Shown here piece by piece: positions 8,504-16,227 of a stretch of 24,517 nucleotides of DNA (positions are counted from its first letter, which is position 1; every line of letters starts with the position of its first letter). The notes under the pieces were generated by a model that saw only the letters and a list, made by a program, of their open reading frames with translations, ran no database searches and was not told the DNA's origin. Origin of the DNA: JBMOLK01 sp049325575 (lineage in GTDB: Bacteria > Bacillota > Clostridia > Acetivibrionales > Acetivibrionaceae); NCBI GenBank assembly GCA_049325575.1, contig JBMOLK010000016.1, positions 1 through 24,517 of the forward strand, written 5' to 3'. The translations under genes and the position numbers were made by a program.

Positions 8504-8854
8504 TTAATCTTTAGTATTTTCCCCGAAGTACATTCTATCACCTGTTGAAGCATCAAATGCCTGCCAGGAAGCCTTTTGACATATTTCCTCAATAATATCA
8601 ATTACTTTTCCTCTTATATAAAGCACAATTGATTCAACAGGGTCTTTATCTCCTATACTAAACTCAATAGAGCCTTTTTCCGTGCCAAGAATACCCCAAG
8701 AAGGATTTGAAAAATCAACATCAGGTAATAGTTCCTTTAACATATCTAATATATGGTTTAATGTACCAAGCGGTGGAGGACTATAATCCTTTGGTAATTC
8801 CGATAGAGTTCTAACCTCATCTGGCACCTTCACTAAGACAATTCCCCAACTCAT
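8504..8854 (-). CDS. Small hypothetical protein of immunity-array type
   Basis: The product has 116 residues. The opening MSWGIVLVKVPDEVRTL, the PPPLG turn, the helix before LLPDVDFSNPSWG (43-53) and the end QAFDASTGDRMYF match an unnamed, widely distributed bacterial family that I recall from toxin-immunity neighbourhoods and actinobacterial genomes. No enzyme motif or membrane segment is visible. GGGAG lies 7 bases before the ATG. It is the most upstream gene of the array in the direction of transcription and lies 38 bases from the Tn7-like element. Confidence 0.65.
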   Translation of the reverse strand: MSWGIVLVKVPDEVRTLSELPKDYSPPPLGTLNHILDMLKELLPDVDFSNPSWGILGTEKGSIEFSIGDKDPVESIVLYIRGKVIDIIEEICQKASWQAFDASTGDRMYFGENTKD

Positions 8855-8891
8855 ATCCTCACTCCCTTTACCACTTTAAACTTTATTTGAA

Positions 8892-9073
8892 TGTTAAATC
8901 CTATTATATATTAACAATAAACTCCGCTCCAAAAAATCCCTCAAACCCTTGAAATCACGCTACCTAAATCCTGGTAATATAATAAAGTTGGCTCCAAGAG
9001 CCCACTATATTATCCCATATATTTTCTATCTTTAACAGTACTGGAAAGGAAAAATTAGAATAAAGTCGGCTCC
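8892..9073 (+). repeat. Left end: three spaced 15-bp transposase-type sites
   Basis: The sites are AATAAACTCCGCTCC (8916-8930), AATAAAGTTGGCTCC (8981-8995) and AATAAAGTCGGCTCC (9059-9073), 65 and 78 bases apart. The terminus TGTTA is at 8892. The outer site is the most degenerate. Confidence 0.75.
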
Positions 9074-9129
9074 ATTTAGGGGTAAGATTCAAGGAAAAAG
9101 TATTAAGGTTGCATTATCCCATCTGCTTT

Positions 9130-9196
9130 TCTATTATTTTATCTATTTTCAGGTCTATTCTTTCATCTATTTATAAATCTATTTTGCCCTTCTATT
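9130..9196 (-). repeat. Six TCTATT units at 12-bp spacing, decayed coiled-coil code
   Basis: TCTATT starts at 9130, 9142, 9154, 9166, 9178 and 9191, so the spacing is 12 bp four times and 13 once. On the minus strand this reads as a four-residue repeat (IDERIDLKIDKIIEKQMG then stop), interrupted by a TAA and by the extra base. It looks like the remains of a coiled-coil tail gene inside the element. Confidence 0.6.
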
Positions 9197-9350
9197 CTTT
9201 TAAAATCAATAGTTTGTAGGTTTTGGGAGCTGTTTTGTTTTCTGACTTGTTTTTCTATATTCTTATCACTTATTACTCATTACTTTTTACTCCTAAAAAA
9301 CCAACTCCCGCAGCAAATCAGGTTTTCTCCTGCATTCACTACGGGAATTT

Positions 9351-9429
9351 GGAACCAACTTTATTATTTTGGAGCCATGTTTATTATTACGGAGCCGACT
9401 TTATTGTTGATATATAGGAATCTGTAACA
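9351..9429 (-). repeat. Right end: three tandem 15-bp sites in 20-bp period
   Basis: Inverted copies of the same 15-mer occupy 9351-9365, 9371-9385 and 9391-9405, exactly 20 bp apart. The innermost-to-terminus copy at 9391 is identical (inverted) to the one at 9059. The terminus TAACA ends at 9429, 10 bases from glmS. Confidence 0.8.
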
Positions 9430-9439
9430 AACTCTACAA

Positions 9440-11263
9440 CTACTCAACAGTTACGCTCTTGGCAAGATTCCTTGGTTTATCCACATCGCAGCCCTTCTCT
9501 AGTGCCATATAGTATGCAAAAAGCTGAAGAGGAGTGACTGCCACTATAGGAGCAATAAGCGAATCAATATCAGGAATTGTCACCACTACATCCGCTGCCT
9601 TATGGACCTGCTTGTTGCTCTCCTTGGCTATAGCCAGTACAACAGCACCTCTTGCCTTAACTTCCTTGATATTGCTTATCATCTTATCCATGAGCCTATC
9701 CTGGGTCATGGGGCATATTACCAGCGTACCCTCTTCAATAAGTGCAATGGTACCGTGCTTCAATTCTCCCCCTGCATAGGCTTCAGAATGTATATATGAG
9801 ATTTCCTTAAGCTTTAGTGATCCTTCCATTGAGAGAGCATAGTCAAGGCCCCTGCCTATAAAGAAAATACTCTTTGCGTTATAGTGCTGGGATGCAAACC
9901 TCTGGACCACTTCCTTGTTTGCCAGAACTTGCTCTATTGCCTGTGGAAGGGTCTTTAGCTCATCTATAACCCTGGTATAGAATCCTTTTTCAATACAGCC
10001 CTTCTTATATGCAAGATCAAGAGCTATAAGGTATAGCGCTGAAAGCTGGGTGTTGTAAGCCTTGGTTGATGCCACCGCTATTTCAGGCCCTGCCCATGTG
10101 TACAGTACATCATGTGACTCCCTGGCTATGGAACTTCCCACAACATTTACAATTGATAACACCCTGGCGCCCTTTTTCTTTGATTCCCTTAGCGCAAAAA
10201 GGGTATCAATGGTTTCTCCTGACTGGCTTATGATAATAACCATATTCCTGTCGGTTATAAGAGGGTCCCTGTATCTGAATTCAGATGCCACATCCACCTC
10301 TACCGGAATCCTTGCCATGCTTTCAATTATATATTTTCCTACGACTCCGGCGTGATAAGCTGTACCACATGCAACAATATATATCTTATCGATCTTCTCC
10401 AGATCTTCCGAGGTTATCTTTATATTATCAAGTACTATGTTTCCTTCCTTGATTCTTGGGCTTATAGTATCCTTTATTACCTTGGGTTCTTCGCACATTT
10501 CCTTCATCATGAAATGCTCGTAGCCTGACTTTTCAGCCGAAGTAACATCCCAGGTCACCTTGAAGACTTCCTTCTGCACCTCTGCTCCGTAATTGTTGTA
10601 TATCTTTACTTCCTTATCGGTAAGAACTACTACCTCCTTATCTTCCAGAATGTAAACATCCCTCGTATACTCCAGTATTGCAGGAATATCGGAAGCAATA
10701 TAGTTTTCACCCTTTCCAAGCCCTACCACCAGAGGACTATCCTTTCTGGCAGCAACAAACATGTCGGTGCAGTCCTTACAGATTACTCCTAATGCATAGG
10801 AGCCTTCTATTTCATTTACTGAATCTATGACAGCCTGGACCAGGTCTCCTTTATAGTGATATTCAACCAGGTGAGCAACCACTTCAGTGTCTGTTTCCGA
10901 GACAAAGTTATATCCTTGAGACTCTAAAAACTCCTTTAATTCCATGTAGTTTTCTATGATACCGTTATGTACAACGGCAATGTTACCCGAGTGGCTTATA
11001 TGGGGGTGAGAGTTAAGATCATTAGGCTCCCCGTGAGTAGCCCATCTGGTATGTCCTATGCCTATAGTTCCTTTCGGAGTATTGGAACTTACCCTATCTT
11101 CCAGTATGGCAAGCCTTCCCTTGCATTTTATGACCTTTAAGTCACTATCATCAAAAATTGCTACTCCTGCAGAGTCATAACCTCTATATTCAAGCTTCTT
11201 AAGACCATTTATAAGTATGGGCGCCGCTGTTTTATCTCCAATATATCCAACTATTCCACACAT
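9440..11263 (-). CDS. glmS: Glutamine-fructose-6-phosphate aminotransferase (isomerising)
   Basis: GlmS makes glucosamine-6-phosphate from fructose-6-phosphate and glutamine, the entry step to UDP-GlcNAc and peptidoglycan. The 607 residues fit the usual length. The N-terminal glutaminase begins MCGIVGYIG with the nucleophilic Cys2, and GHTRWATHG follows. Two SIS domains follow (ISQSGETIDTL, STKAYNTQL), and the C-terminus is the conserved DKPRNLAKSVTVE. I chose ATG at 11263 rather than the in-frame ATG at 11272 because Cys must follow Met and AGGAG is 9 bases upstream. Upstream lies a glmS ribozyme, so expression should fall when glucosamine-6-phosphate is high. The conserved 3' end is the kind of sequence that Tn7 target-selection proteins bind, and a Tn7-like element sits just beyond it. 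Confidence 0.97.
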   Translation of the reverse strand: MCGIVGYIGDKTAAPILINGLKKLEYRGYDSAGVAIFDDSDLKVIKCKGRLAILEDRVSSNTPKGTIGIGHTRWATHGEPNDLNSHPHISHSGNIAVVHNGIIENYMELKEFLESQGYNFVSETDTEVVAHLVEYHYKGDLVQAVIDSVNEIEGSYALGVICKDCTDMFVAARKDSPLVVGLGKGENYIASDIPAILEYTRDVYILEDKEVVVLTDKEVKIYNNYGAEVQKEVFKVTWDVTSAEKSGYEHFMMKEMCEEPKVIKDTISPRIKEGNIVLDNIKITSEDLEKIDKIYIVACGTAYHAGVVGKYIIESMARIPVEVDVASEFRYRDPLITDRNMVIIISQSGETIDTLFALRESKKKGARVLSIVNVVGSSIARESHDVLYTWAGPEIAVASTKAYNTQLSALYLIALDLAYKKGCIEKGFYTRVIDELKTLPQAIEQVLANKEVVQRFASQHYNAKSIFFIGRGLDYALSMEGSLKLKEISYIHSEAYAGGELKHGTIALIEEGTLVICPMTQDRLMDKMISNIKEVKARGAVVLAIAKESNKQVHKAADVVVTIPDIDSLIAPIVAVTPLQLFAYYMALEKGCDVDKPRNLAKSVTVE

Positions 11264-11335
11264 GATATACATCTCCTTTACATATTTAAATCTTTAAGAT
11301 AGTTTACATAAAATAATAAATTTGAAAAGTGCACC

Positions 11336-11371
11336 ATTACAAAACCATACAAAGTACGGTCTTTTTGTAAT
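11336..11371. other. Hairpin in the glmS leader between ribozyme and gene
   Basis: ATTACAAAACC at 11336-11346 faces GGTCTTTTTGTAAT ending at 11371, giving a stem with one bulge in the glmS mRNA leader. It has no T-run after it on the minus strand, so it is not a plain terminator. Its role is unknown. Confidence 0.45.
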
Positions 11372-11490
11372 ATACCTGGAATTTACGAAATAGATAATAA
11401 GCCTTAAAACATATGGCTGTACCACATATCTCAAGGTAGTTTTCCGAATATTAGATTTTAGTCCGGAATAAATAATTAAGAACAGGATTA

Positions 11491-11656
11491 GTCACTCCGA
11501 CCCATTTTGTTCTGCAGTTGCCTGCAGGCTTTGTAGGATCTTTACGATTGTGACAGACCGGAAGGTTTCCGCCGAATATTTCGATAACTCACCGGTTAAG
11601 GATTACCGGTGACCTCCTTCTCCTCGTCCACGCGATTTCTGCCGCGTGCTGGCGCT
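11491..11656 (-). promoter_or_regulatory. glmS ribozyme (glucosamine-6-phosphate-activated riboswitch)
   Basis: On the minus strand the conserved core is clear: AGCGCC with the cleavage site just before its G (between 11656 and 11655), a short stem 1-2, GACGAGGAGAAGGAGGTC, the P2.1 arm ACCGGTAATC...ACCGGT, TATCGAAATATTCGGCGG, and ACCTTCCGG. Helix P4 is visible as CTGCAGGCAACTGCAG, and GTCAC/GTGAC closes the 3' part. The ribozyme cuts its own mRNA when glucosamine-6-phosphate binds, which lowers glmS expression. About 227 nt separate its end from the glmS ATG, longer than the leader needs. The exact 3' limit is approximate. Confidence 0.93.
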
Positions 11657-11784
11657 TACTATTAACTTCACTATGGTTAGGAATCTTTCCTCCTTTCTTG
11701 CATCCCCACAATGAATATCCTATGTAACCCTGCCTAAAGTTTTTGCATCACCCCTTTCAATACCTTAGGTTTTCTTATATCCAG

Positions 11785-11815
11785 GATAGTTAAAGCTAAT
11801 ACAGCTTTAACTATC
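11785..11815. terminator. 13-bp perfect hairpin between glmM and the glmS ribozyme
   Basis: GATAGTTAAAGCT and AGCTTTAACTATC pair perfectly around the loop AATAC. No T-run follows on the minus strand. It lies right where transcription from the promoter at 11824-11854 should begin, so it is either the glmM terminator or a stabilising 5' hairpin of the glmS transcript. Confidence 0.5.
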
Positions 11816-11823
11816 TATAGTAT

Positions 11824-11854
11824 ATTATATATATCAAAAAACAAATTTGTGCAA
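11824..11854 (-). promoter_or_regulatory. Predicted sigma-A promoter of glmS
   Basis: The -35 TTGCAC (11849-11854) and the -10 TATATA (11826-11831; TATAAT at 11824 with 19 bp) are separated by 17 bp. It stands just after the glmM stop and about 170 bases before the ribozyme cleavage site. Confidence 0.6.
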
Positions 11855-11862
11855 GTATAAAT

Positions 11863-13221
11863 CTATCCCAATCTTTCCTCTATGACCTTTGCCAGCTCCA
11901 CAGCCCTGCTGGTAATATACTCCTGGTCCTTACCCTCAATCATAACTCTTACAAGAGGCTCTGTACCTGAAGGTCTTATAAGCACCCTTCCTTCACCGCT
12001 GAACTCACTCTCCAGCTCCCTGCACATCCTGCACACCACTTCATCTTCAAGATAGCTGTTTTTATTCTCATTCTTAACTCTTGCATTCTTTAAAACCTGT
12101 GGCAGAATCTGCATTACAGAAGCAAGCTCGGATAGCTTCTTGCCTGAAGACTTTAGAACACCCAAAAGCTGTACACCTGTCAAAAGACCGTCTCCTGTGG
12201 TATTATGCTTAAGGAAAATAATATGCCCTGACTGTTCGCCCCCAAGTACATATCCGTTGTTAAGCATATTCTCCAGGACGTACCTGTCTCCAACCTTAGT
12301 CTTTACTATATTGAGGTTTTCCTTCTTTGCCATTATATCAAGTCCCAGATTACTCATGACGGTAGCAACAACTGTATCCTTGGAGAGCTTCCCTTTTCTC
12401 TTAAGATCAAGGCCTATTATTGCCATTATCTGATCTCCGTCAACTATCTTTCCTGTCTCATCCACTGCAAGTACCCTGTCGGCATCTCCATCAAAAGCAA
12501 GGCCTATATCTGCACCGCTCTCAACTACAAACCTCTGCAGCTCTTCCATATGAGTAGAACCGCAGTTTTTATTTATGTTGACCCCATCAGGCTCGTTATT
12601 TATAACACAGACTTCTGCTCCCATTTCAAACAAGGCTATTGGAGCTGCCTCATATGCTGCACCATTGGCACAGTCTATGGCAATCTTTAATCCCTTAAGA
12701 TCACCGTCTATTGTACTTTTTACAAAGCTTATATAGTCATCAAGAGAAGATTCGATTACACTTTTTCTTCCTATCTTTTCACCTGTAGGAACTGCGATTT
12801 TTTCAGAATTGTCAAGAATGATGGCCTCTATTCTTTCCTCCAAAGCATCAGAAAGCTTATAGCCTTTATTATTAAAGAATTTTATTCCGTTGAATTCAAA
12901 TGGATTGTGCGAAGCAGAGATTACTACTCCTGCATCCGCATTGTAATGCCTTGTAAGATAAGCTACAGCAGGTGTTGGAACCACCCCAAGGCTAACCACC
13001 TCTGCACCTACAGAGCACAGTCCAGCTACCAGGGCCGATTCCAGCATATCCCCTGAAATCCTTGTATCCATGCCCACCAGTATCTTTGGTGTATGCTTTG
13101 TCTCTGCAGTCAATACATATGCTCCTGCCTGACCCAATTTATATGCAAGCTCCGCTGTTAATTCCGAATTTGCTACACCCCTGACTCCATCAGTACCGAA
13201 AAGACGTCCCAAAATACTCAT
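11863..13221 (-). CDS. glmM: Phosphoglucosamine mutase
   Basis: GlmM converts glucosamine-6-phosphate to glucosamine-1-phosphate, the step after GlmS. The 452 residues show LFGTDGVRG near the start, the phosphoserine loop ISASHNP (S104) followed by FNGIKFF, the metal-binding DGDADR, the GEQSGHIIF loop and the phosphate-binding RPSGTEP near the C-terminus. All key residues are present and the length is normal. The G-rich ribosome site (AGGGGG, 13222-13227) touches the ATG at 13221. Initiation could instead use the TTG at 13212, 9 bases away, which would give the family-typical MGRLFGTDGVRG. The gene follows cdaA, cdaR and an FAD gene on the same strand but has its own promoter-like sequence and 175 bases of spacer. 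Confidence 0.96.
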   Translation of the reverse strand: MSILGRLFGTDGVRGVANSELTAELAYKLGQAGAYVLTAETKHTPKILVGMDTRISGDMLESALVAGLCSVGAEVVSLGVVPTPAVAYLTRHYNADAGVVISASHNPFEFNGIKFFNNKGYKLSDALEERIEAIILDNSEKIAVPTGEKIGRKSVIESSLDDYISFVKSTIDGDLKGLKIAIDCANGAAYEAAPIALFEMGAEVCVINNEPDGVNINKNCGSTHMEELQRFVVESGADIGLAFDGDADRVLAVDETGKIVDGDQIMAIIGLDLKRKGKLSKDTVVATVMSNLGLDIMAKKENLNIVKTKVGDRYVLENMLNNGYVLGGEQSGHIIFLKHNTTGDGLLTGVQLLGVLKSSGKKLSELASVMQILPQVLKNARVKNENKNSYLEDEVVCRMCRELESEFSGEGRVLIRPSGTEPLVRVMIEGKDQEYITSRAVELAKVIEERLG

Positions 13222-13301
13222 CCCCCTATGTAATTAAGCTTTTTATATTATATATTCAAACGAAACCGTCATTTTGTGTCGGTGTACTTCCCTATAACTA
13301 T

Positions 13302-13331
13302 ATTATATTATATAAAACAAGTAAATAGCAA
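13302..13331 (-). promoter_or_regulatory. Predicted promoter of glmM
   Basis: TTGCTA (13326-13331) and TATAAT (13302-13307) are separated by 18 bp in a very AT-rich spacer between the FAD gene and glmM. Confidence 0.5.
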
Positions 13332-13396
13332 AATCCATTTCATACTAATTCCGTATAGCTGTATGTTAAAATGCGCTGTAATATTTTATTCAGTTT

Positions 13397-14986
13397 CTAG
13401 CCCTGATATGAATATGTCTTGATTATCTGCTCGGCTATTCTTATACCATCTACTGCAGCGCTCACGATTCCTCCTGCATATCCAGGTCCCTCGCCGGCAG
13501 GGTACAGTCCCCTTACTCCTTCGGCTTCAAGGGTATCACCCCTTGGTATCCTTACAGGAGAGGAGGTCCTGGTTTCCACCCCAGTAAGCAGGGCATCCTT
13601 CATACCAAAGCCCTCAAGCCTTTTATCAAAATACCCTATGGATTCCTTCATATGCTTTGTCACAAAAGAAGGAAGGCAGGAATTAATATCAGACAATTCA
13701 GTATTACCTGTGTAGCTTGGCCTCACAGGTCCAAGAAAAGTTGAAGCTCTTCCATCTATAAAATCTTCAAGCCTTTGTATTGGAGCAGAGTTACTCCTTC
13801 CACCTATCTCAAAGGCTAATCTTTCCCAATTTCTTTGAAATTCAATACCTGCCAACGGATGACTTTCGCCAAAATCACCGGGTTCTACCGATACCACAAG
13901 AGCGCTGTTGGCGTTTTCCCTGTCCCTGGCAAACTCGCTCATCCCGTTTGTCACCACTGTACCGGGCTCTGATGCTGAAGCGACAACAATTCCTCCCGGG
14001 CACATGCAAAAAGAGTAAACTGTCCTTTGGGAAAACTTCTGGAAGAGCTGGTAGTCTGCAGCACCAAGCCTTGGATGGTTTGCCGCTTCACCGTACTGGG
14101 CCCTGTTGATAACCTCCTGAGGGTGCTCTATTCTTACACCTATGGAAAAAGGCTTTTGTACAAAGCTTATACCACCCTCATAAAGGGACTTGAAAGTATC
14201 CCTTGCACTGTGGCCTATGGCAAGGACTACTGCTTGTGCAGATATCTCTTCACTGCCATTTATTTTGACTCCTCTGGTCTTGCCGTCTTTTACAGCTATC
14301 GAGGTTACTTTTGAATTGAACCTTATTTCTCCGCCGTACTCAATGATTCTTTTACGCATATTCGCTACAACGGTCTTTAGCACATCAGAACCTATATGAG
14401 GCTTTGCTTTATATAGTATCTCCTCATGAGCACCGGATTTATAGAGCTCTTCCAGTACCATGCTGCAGCGTCTGTCATTTATCCTGGTAGTTAGCTTGCC
14501 GTCAGAGAAGGTTCCTGCTCCGCCTTCACCAAACTGCACATTAGTCTCTGCATCAAGCTCCCCTGTTCTCCAGTATTTACTTACTATTTCGGTTCGTTTT
14601 TCTACGCACTCGCCGCGTTCAAGGAGAAGAGGCTTGTACCCGTTTTGCGCCAAAATAAGACCTGCAAACAATCCTGCAGGCCCGGTGCCTATTACTATGG
14701 GTCTTTGTATGAGTCTGATATTCCCGGGAACCAAAGGCTCCTCCGGAGTGTCCTCTAAAACCCTGATATCGCTATCGTTTCCAACTTTCACCTTACCATG
14801 AATCTCAACCATCACAGAGTAGACAAGGCTTATATTAGGCTTCTTCCTTGCATCCACAGACTCTTTTACTATTTTAAATGCCTTAAAATCACTTATATTT
14901 ATTCTAATCTTTTTAGAAACCTGCTTTTTTAATACATCTATATCATCATTCAAAGACAGCTTTAAATTATGAATTACGAGTTTCAT
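13397..14986 (-). CDS. FAD-dependent oxidoreductase (COG2509 type)
   Basis: This 529-residue flavoprotein has a small basic N-terminal domain (1-90, ending in a short strand pair), then a Rossmann FAD-binding motif PIVIGTGPAGLFAG (about 96-109) with LLLERGECVEKR. The next part has the signature FGEGGAGTFSDGKL and later VVLAIGHSARDT, then FSIGVRIEHPQ and a C-terminal half with CMCPGGIVVASASEPG. The end GLYPAGEGPGYAGGIVSAAVDG closes the FAD site. These belong to the widespread uncharacterised family of FAD-dependent dehydrogenases, and the substrate is not known. AGAGGTG precedes the ATG. It starts 8 bases from the cdaR stop, so it probably shares its transcript, between cdaR and glmM. Confidence 0.88.
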   Translation of the reverse strand: MKLVIHNLKLSLNDDIDVLKKQVSKKIRINISDFKAFKIVKESVDARKKPNISLVYSVMVEIHGKVKVGNDSDIRVLEDTPEEPLVPGNIRLIQRPIVIGTGPAGLFAGLILAQNGYKPLLLERGECVEKRTEIVSKYWRTGELDAETNVQFGEGGAGTFSDGKLTTRINDRRCSMVLEELYKSGAHEEILYKAKPHIGSDVLKTVVANMRKRIIEYGGEIRFNSKVTSIAVKDGKTRGVKINGSEEISAQAVVLAIGHSARDTFKSLYEGGISFVQKPFSIGVRIEHPQEVINRAQYGEAANHPRLGAADYQLFQKFSQRTVYSFCMCPGGIVVASASEPGTVVTNGMSEFARDRENANSALVVSVEPGDFGESHPLAGIEFQRNWERLAFEIGGRSNSAPIQRLEDFIDGRASTFLGPVRPSYTGNTELSDINSCLPSFVTKHMKESIGYFDKRLEGFGMKDALLTGVETRTSSPVRIPRGDTLEAEGVRGLYPAGEGPGYAGGIVSAAVDGIRIAEQIIKTYSYQG

Positions 14987-14994
14987 TTACACCT

Positions 14995-16227
14995 CTAAGT
15001 ATTCGTATTCTCTATATTCTCCTGATTTTTTATAACATTTACTTCTACTTCATATTCCTGCAAAAGCTTAACGGTCCCCGGCAGCACAACCTTCATTGTC
15101 CTATTGAAGGTTCCCTCTCCAAGGCCCCTTACATCAATACTTGGCTTTAGTTTTTCCTTAACTATCTTTTCAAGCTCTTCCTTGGTACCGGTTATGCTTA
15201 TTGTAACACTTTCATCCTTTATATCGTATATGAGTGAATTATCAATCAGAGCATTCTCAAGTAATATGTCATCCTTGCTAAAAGTAAATTCCTTAACTGC
15301 CAGCTGTTCGATAACCACATCTACATAAACGCTTCTTGGCGTGTCAATAAGGCGCACCCCTTTAGGAACAACCATGTTCACTATTTTTGTCATGCTTTGG
15401 CTTAGATTTTCAATATCTATAGGCTCGGTTTTTATATTGTCAATAAGATCAATGGTGTCTGATGAACCTGCTATAAGTGCTTTTTCGGGTACAACCCTGT
15501 GTATACCGTCAATAAAATTCTTTGCAGGCCTTCCCTTTACCACAGGCACTATAGGTACCTCTTTTGCTACCTCAATTTTCACATCTACACTAAGCTTCTT
15601 ATTCAGTTCCTCAATGACTCCACCATCTTTATTATATACCTGACACTCTCTTTTAATAACAAGGTCCTTATCTATATTATTTACATCAACTAAAACCTTC
15701 ACATCACCTATGGAATTAATAATAGAGTCGGTAGCTTCAATGGAAACGGTCCCCGGAATTGCAGTTAATCCTATTATCTTGTAGTTTTCCTTAGGCTTCC
15801 CCACTGTTACTATCTTCACAGGGAAAGGATTTTCACCGATTTTTTCAAGCTCAAGATTGACAGTTCTTGGAGTAACACCCTCTAAAGAAACTCCTTCCTT
15901 GGCCGTGTACACCTCAACATATAAAAACCTGGTGTCCACATCATCAATCTTTGACAGGTCAAGGATCGCCTCCGCTGCATTAACACCAAGATTTCCTATC
16001 TTGTTTTTTCTTCCTTTTATAGTTACGGAGACATTTCTGGGAAAGTTTTTATTCTTAATTATAATTCCTTTTTCCCTAAGTACATTTTCATTTTCAATTT
16101 TTAAAGGTATATTTAAATCAATAGAGCCTATTGGATTGGAACTGTCCAAAACGAAGAACCAAAGAAATACGGCAAAAAACACCGAAATAATCTTTACTGT
16201 TGTATCCTTTTTCAGTAACTCACTCAT
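14995..16227 (-). CDS. cdaR: CdaR, YbbR-domain regulator of the diadenylate cyclase
   Basis: This 410-residue protein has one N-terminal membrane segment (about 11-27, VKIISVFFAVFLWFFVL) followed by a large extracellular part made of repeated YbbR domains. In many Firmicutes CdaR binds CdaA and tunes its c-di-AMP production. I chose ATG at 16227 over 16245 because its ATG overlaps the cdaA TGA as ATGA, giving translational coupling, and AAGGTG lies about 8 bases before it. It overlaps cdaA by 4 bases and is followed after 8 bases by the FAD gene. Confidence 0.9.
   Translation of the reverse strand: MSELLKKDTTVKIISVFFAVFLWFFVLDSSNPIGSIDLNIPLKIENENVLREKGIIIKNKNFPRNVSVTIKGRKNKIGNLGVNAAEAILDLSKIDDVDTRFLYVEVYTAKEGVSLEGVTPRTVNLELEKIGENPFPVKIVTVGKPKENYKIIGLTAIPGTVSIEATDSIINSIGDVKVLVDVNNIDKDLVIKRECQVYNKDGGVIEELNKKLSVDVKIEVAKEVPIVPVVKGRPAKNFIDGIHRVVPEKALIAGSSDTIDLIDNIKTEPIDIENLSQSMTKIVNMVVPKGVRLIDTPRSVYVDVVIEQLAVKEFTFSKDDILLENALIDNSLIYDIKDESVTISITGTKEELEKIVKEKLKPSIDVRGLGEGTFNRTMKVVLPGTVKLLQEYEVEVNVIKNQENIENTNT

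Larger units (their letters stand above)
8892..9429. mobile_element. Miniature Tn7-like element at the glmS 3' side
   Basis: The element has no gene. Its outermost 39 bases at each end are imperfect inverted repeats starting TGTTA and ending TAACA. The 15-mer consensus AATAAAGTCGGCTCC occurs three times on the plus strand at 8916, 8981 and 9059 and three times inverted at 9351, 9371 and 9391, always pointing inwards and starting 24 bases from each terminus. Three spaced sites at the far end and tightly tandem sites at the glmS-proximal end is the layout of the TnsB-binding ends of Tn7, and Tn7 inserts just downstream of glmS, where this element lies (10 bases past the stop). No 5-bp target duplication is seen (TTGAA left, AACTC right). 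It would need a transposase supplied from elsewhere. The Tn7 assignment is inference. Confidence 0.7.

Noticed and set aside
9223..9417. 64-codon plus-strand frame across the right end of the Tn7-like element
   Set aside because: It starts with TTG and its codons run through the 20-bp repeats, so it is a repeat by-product.
8892..9429. A CRISPR-like or origin-type iteron array
   Set aside because: The copies are inverted at the two ends and lie at fixed distance from TGT/ACA termini, which fits transposon ends better than iterons. No DnaA-box or rep gene is present.
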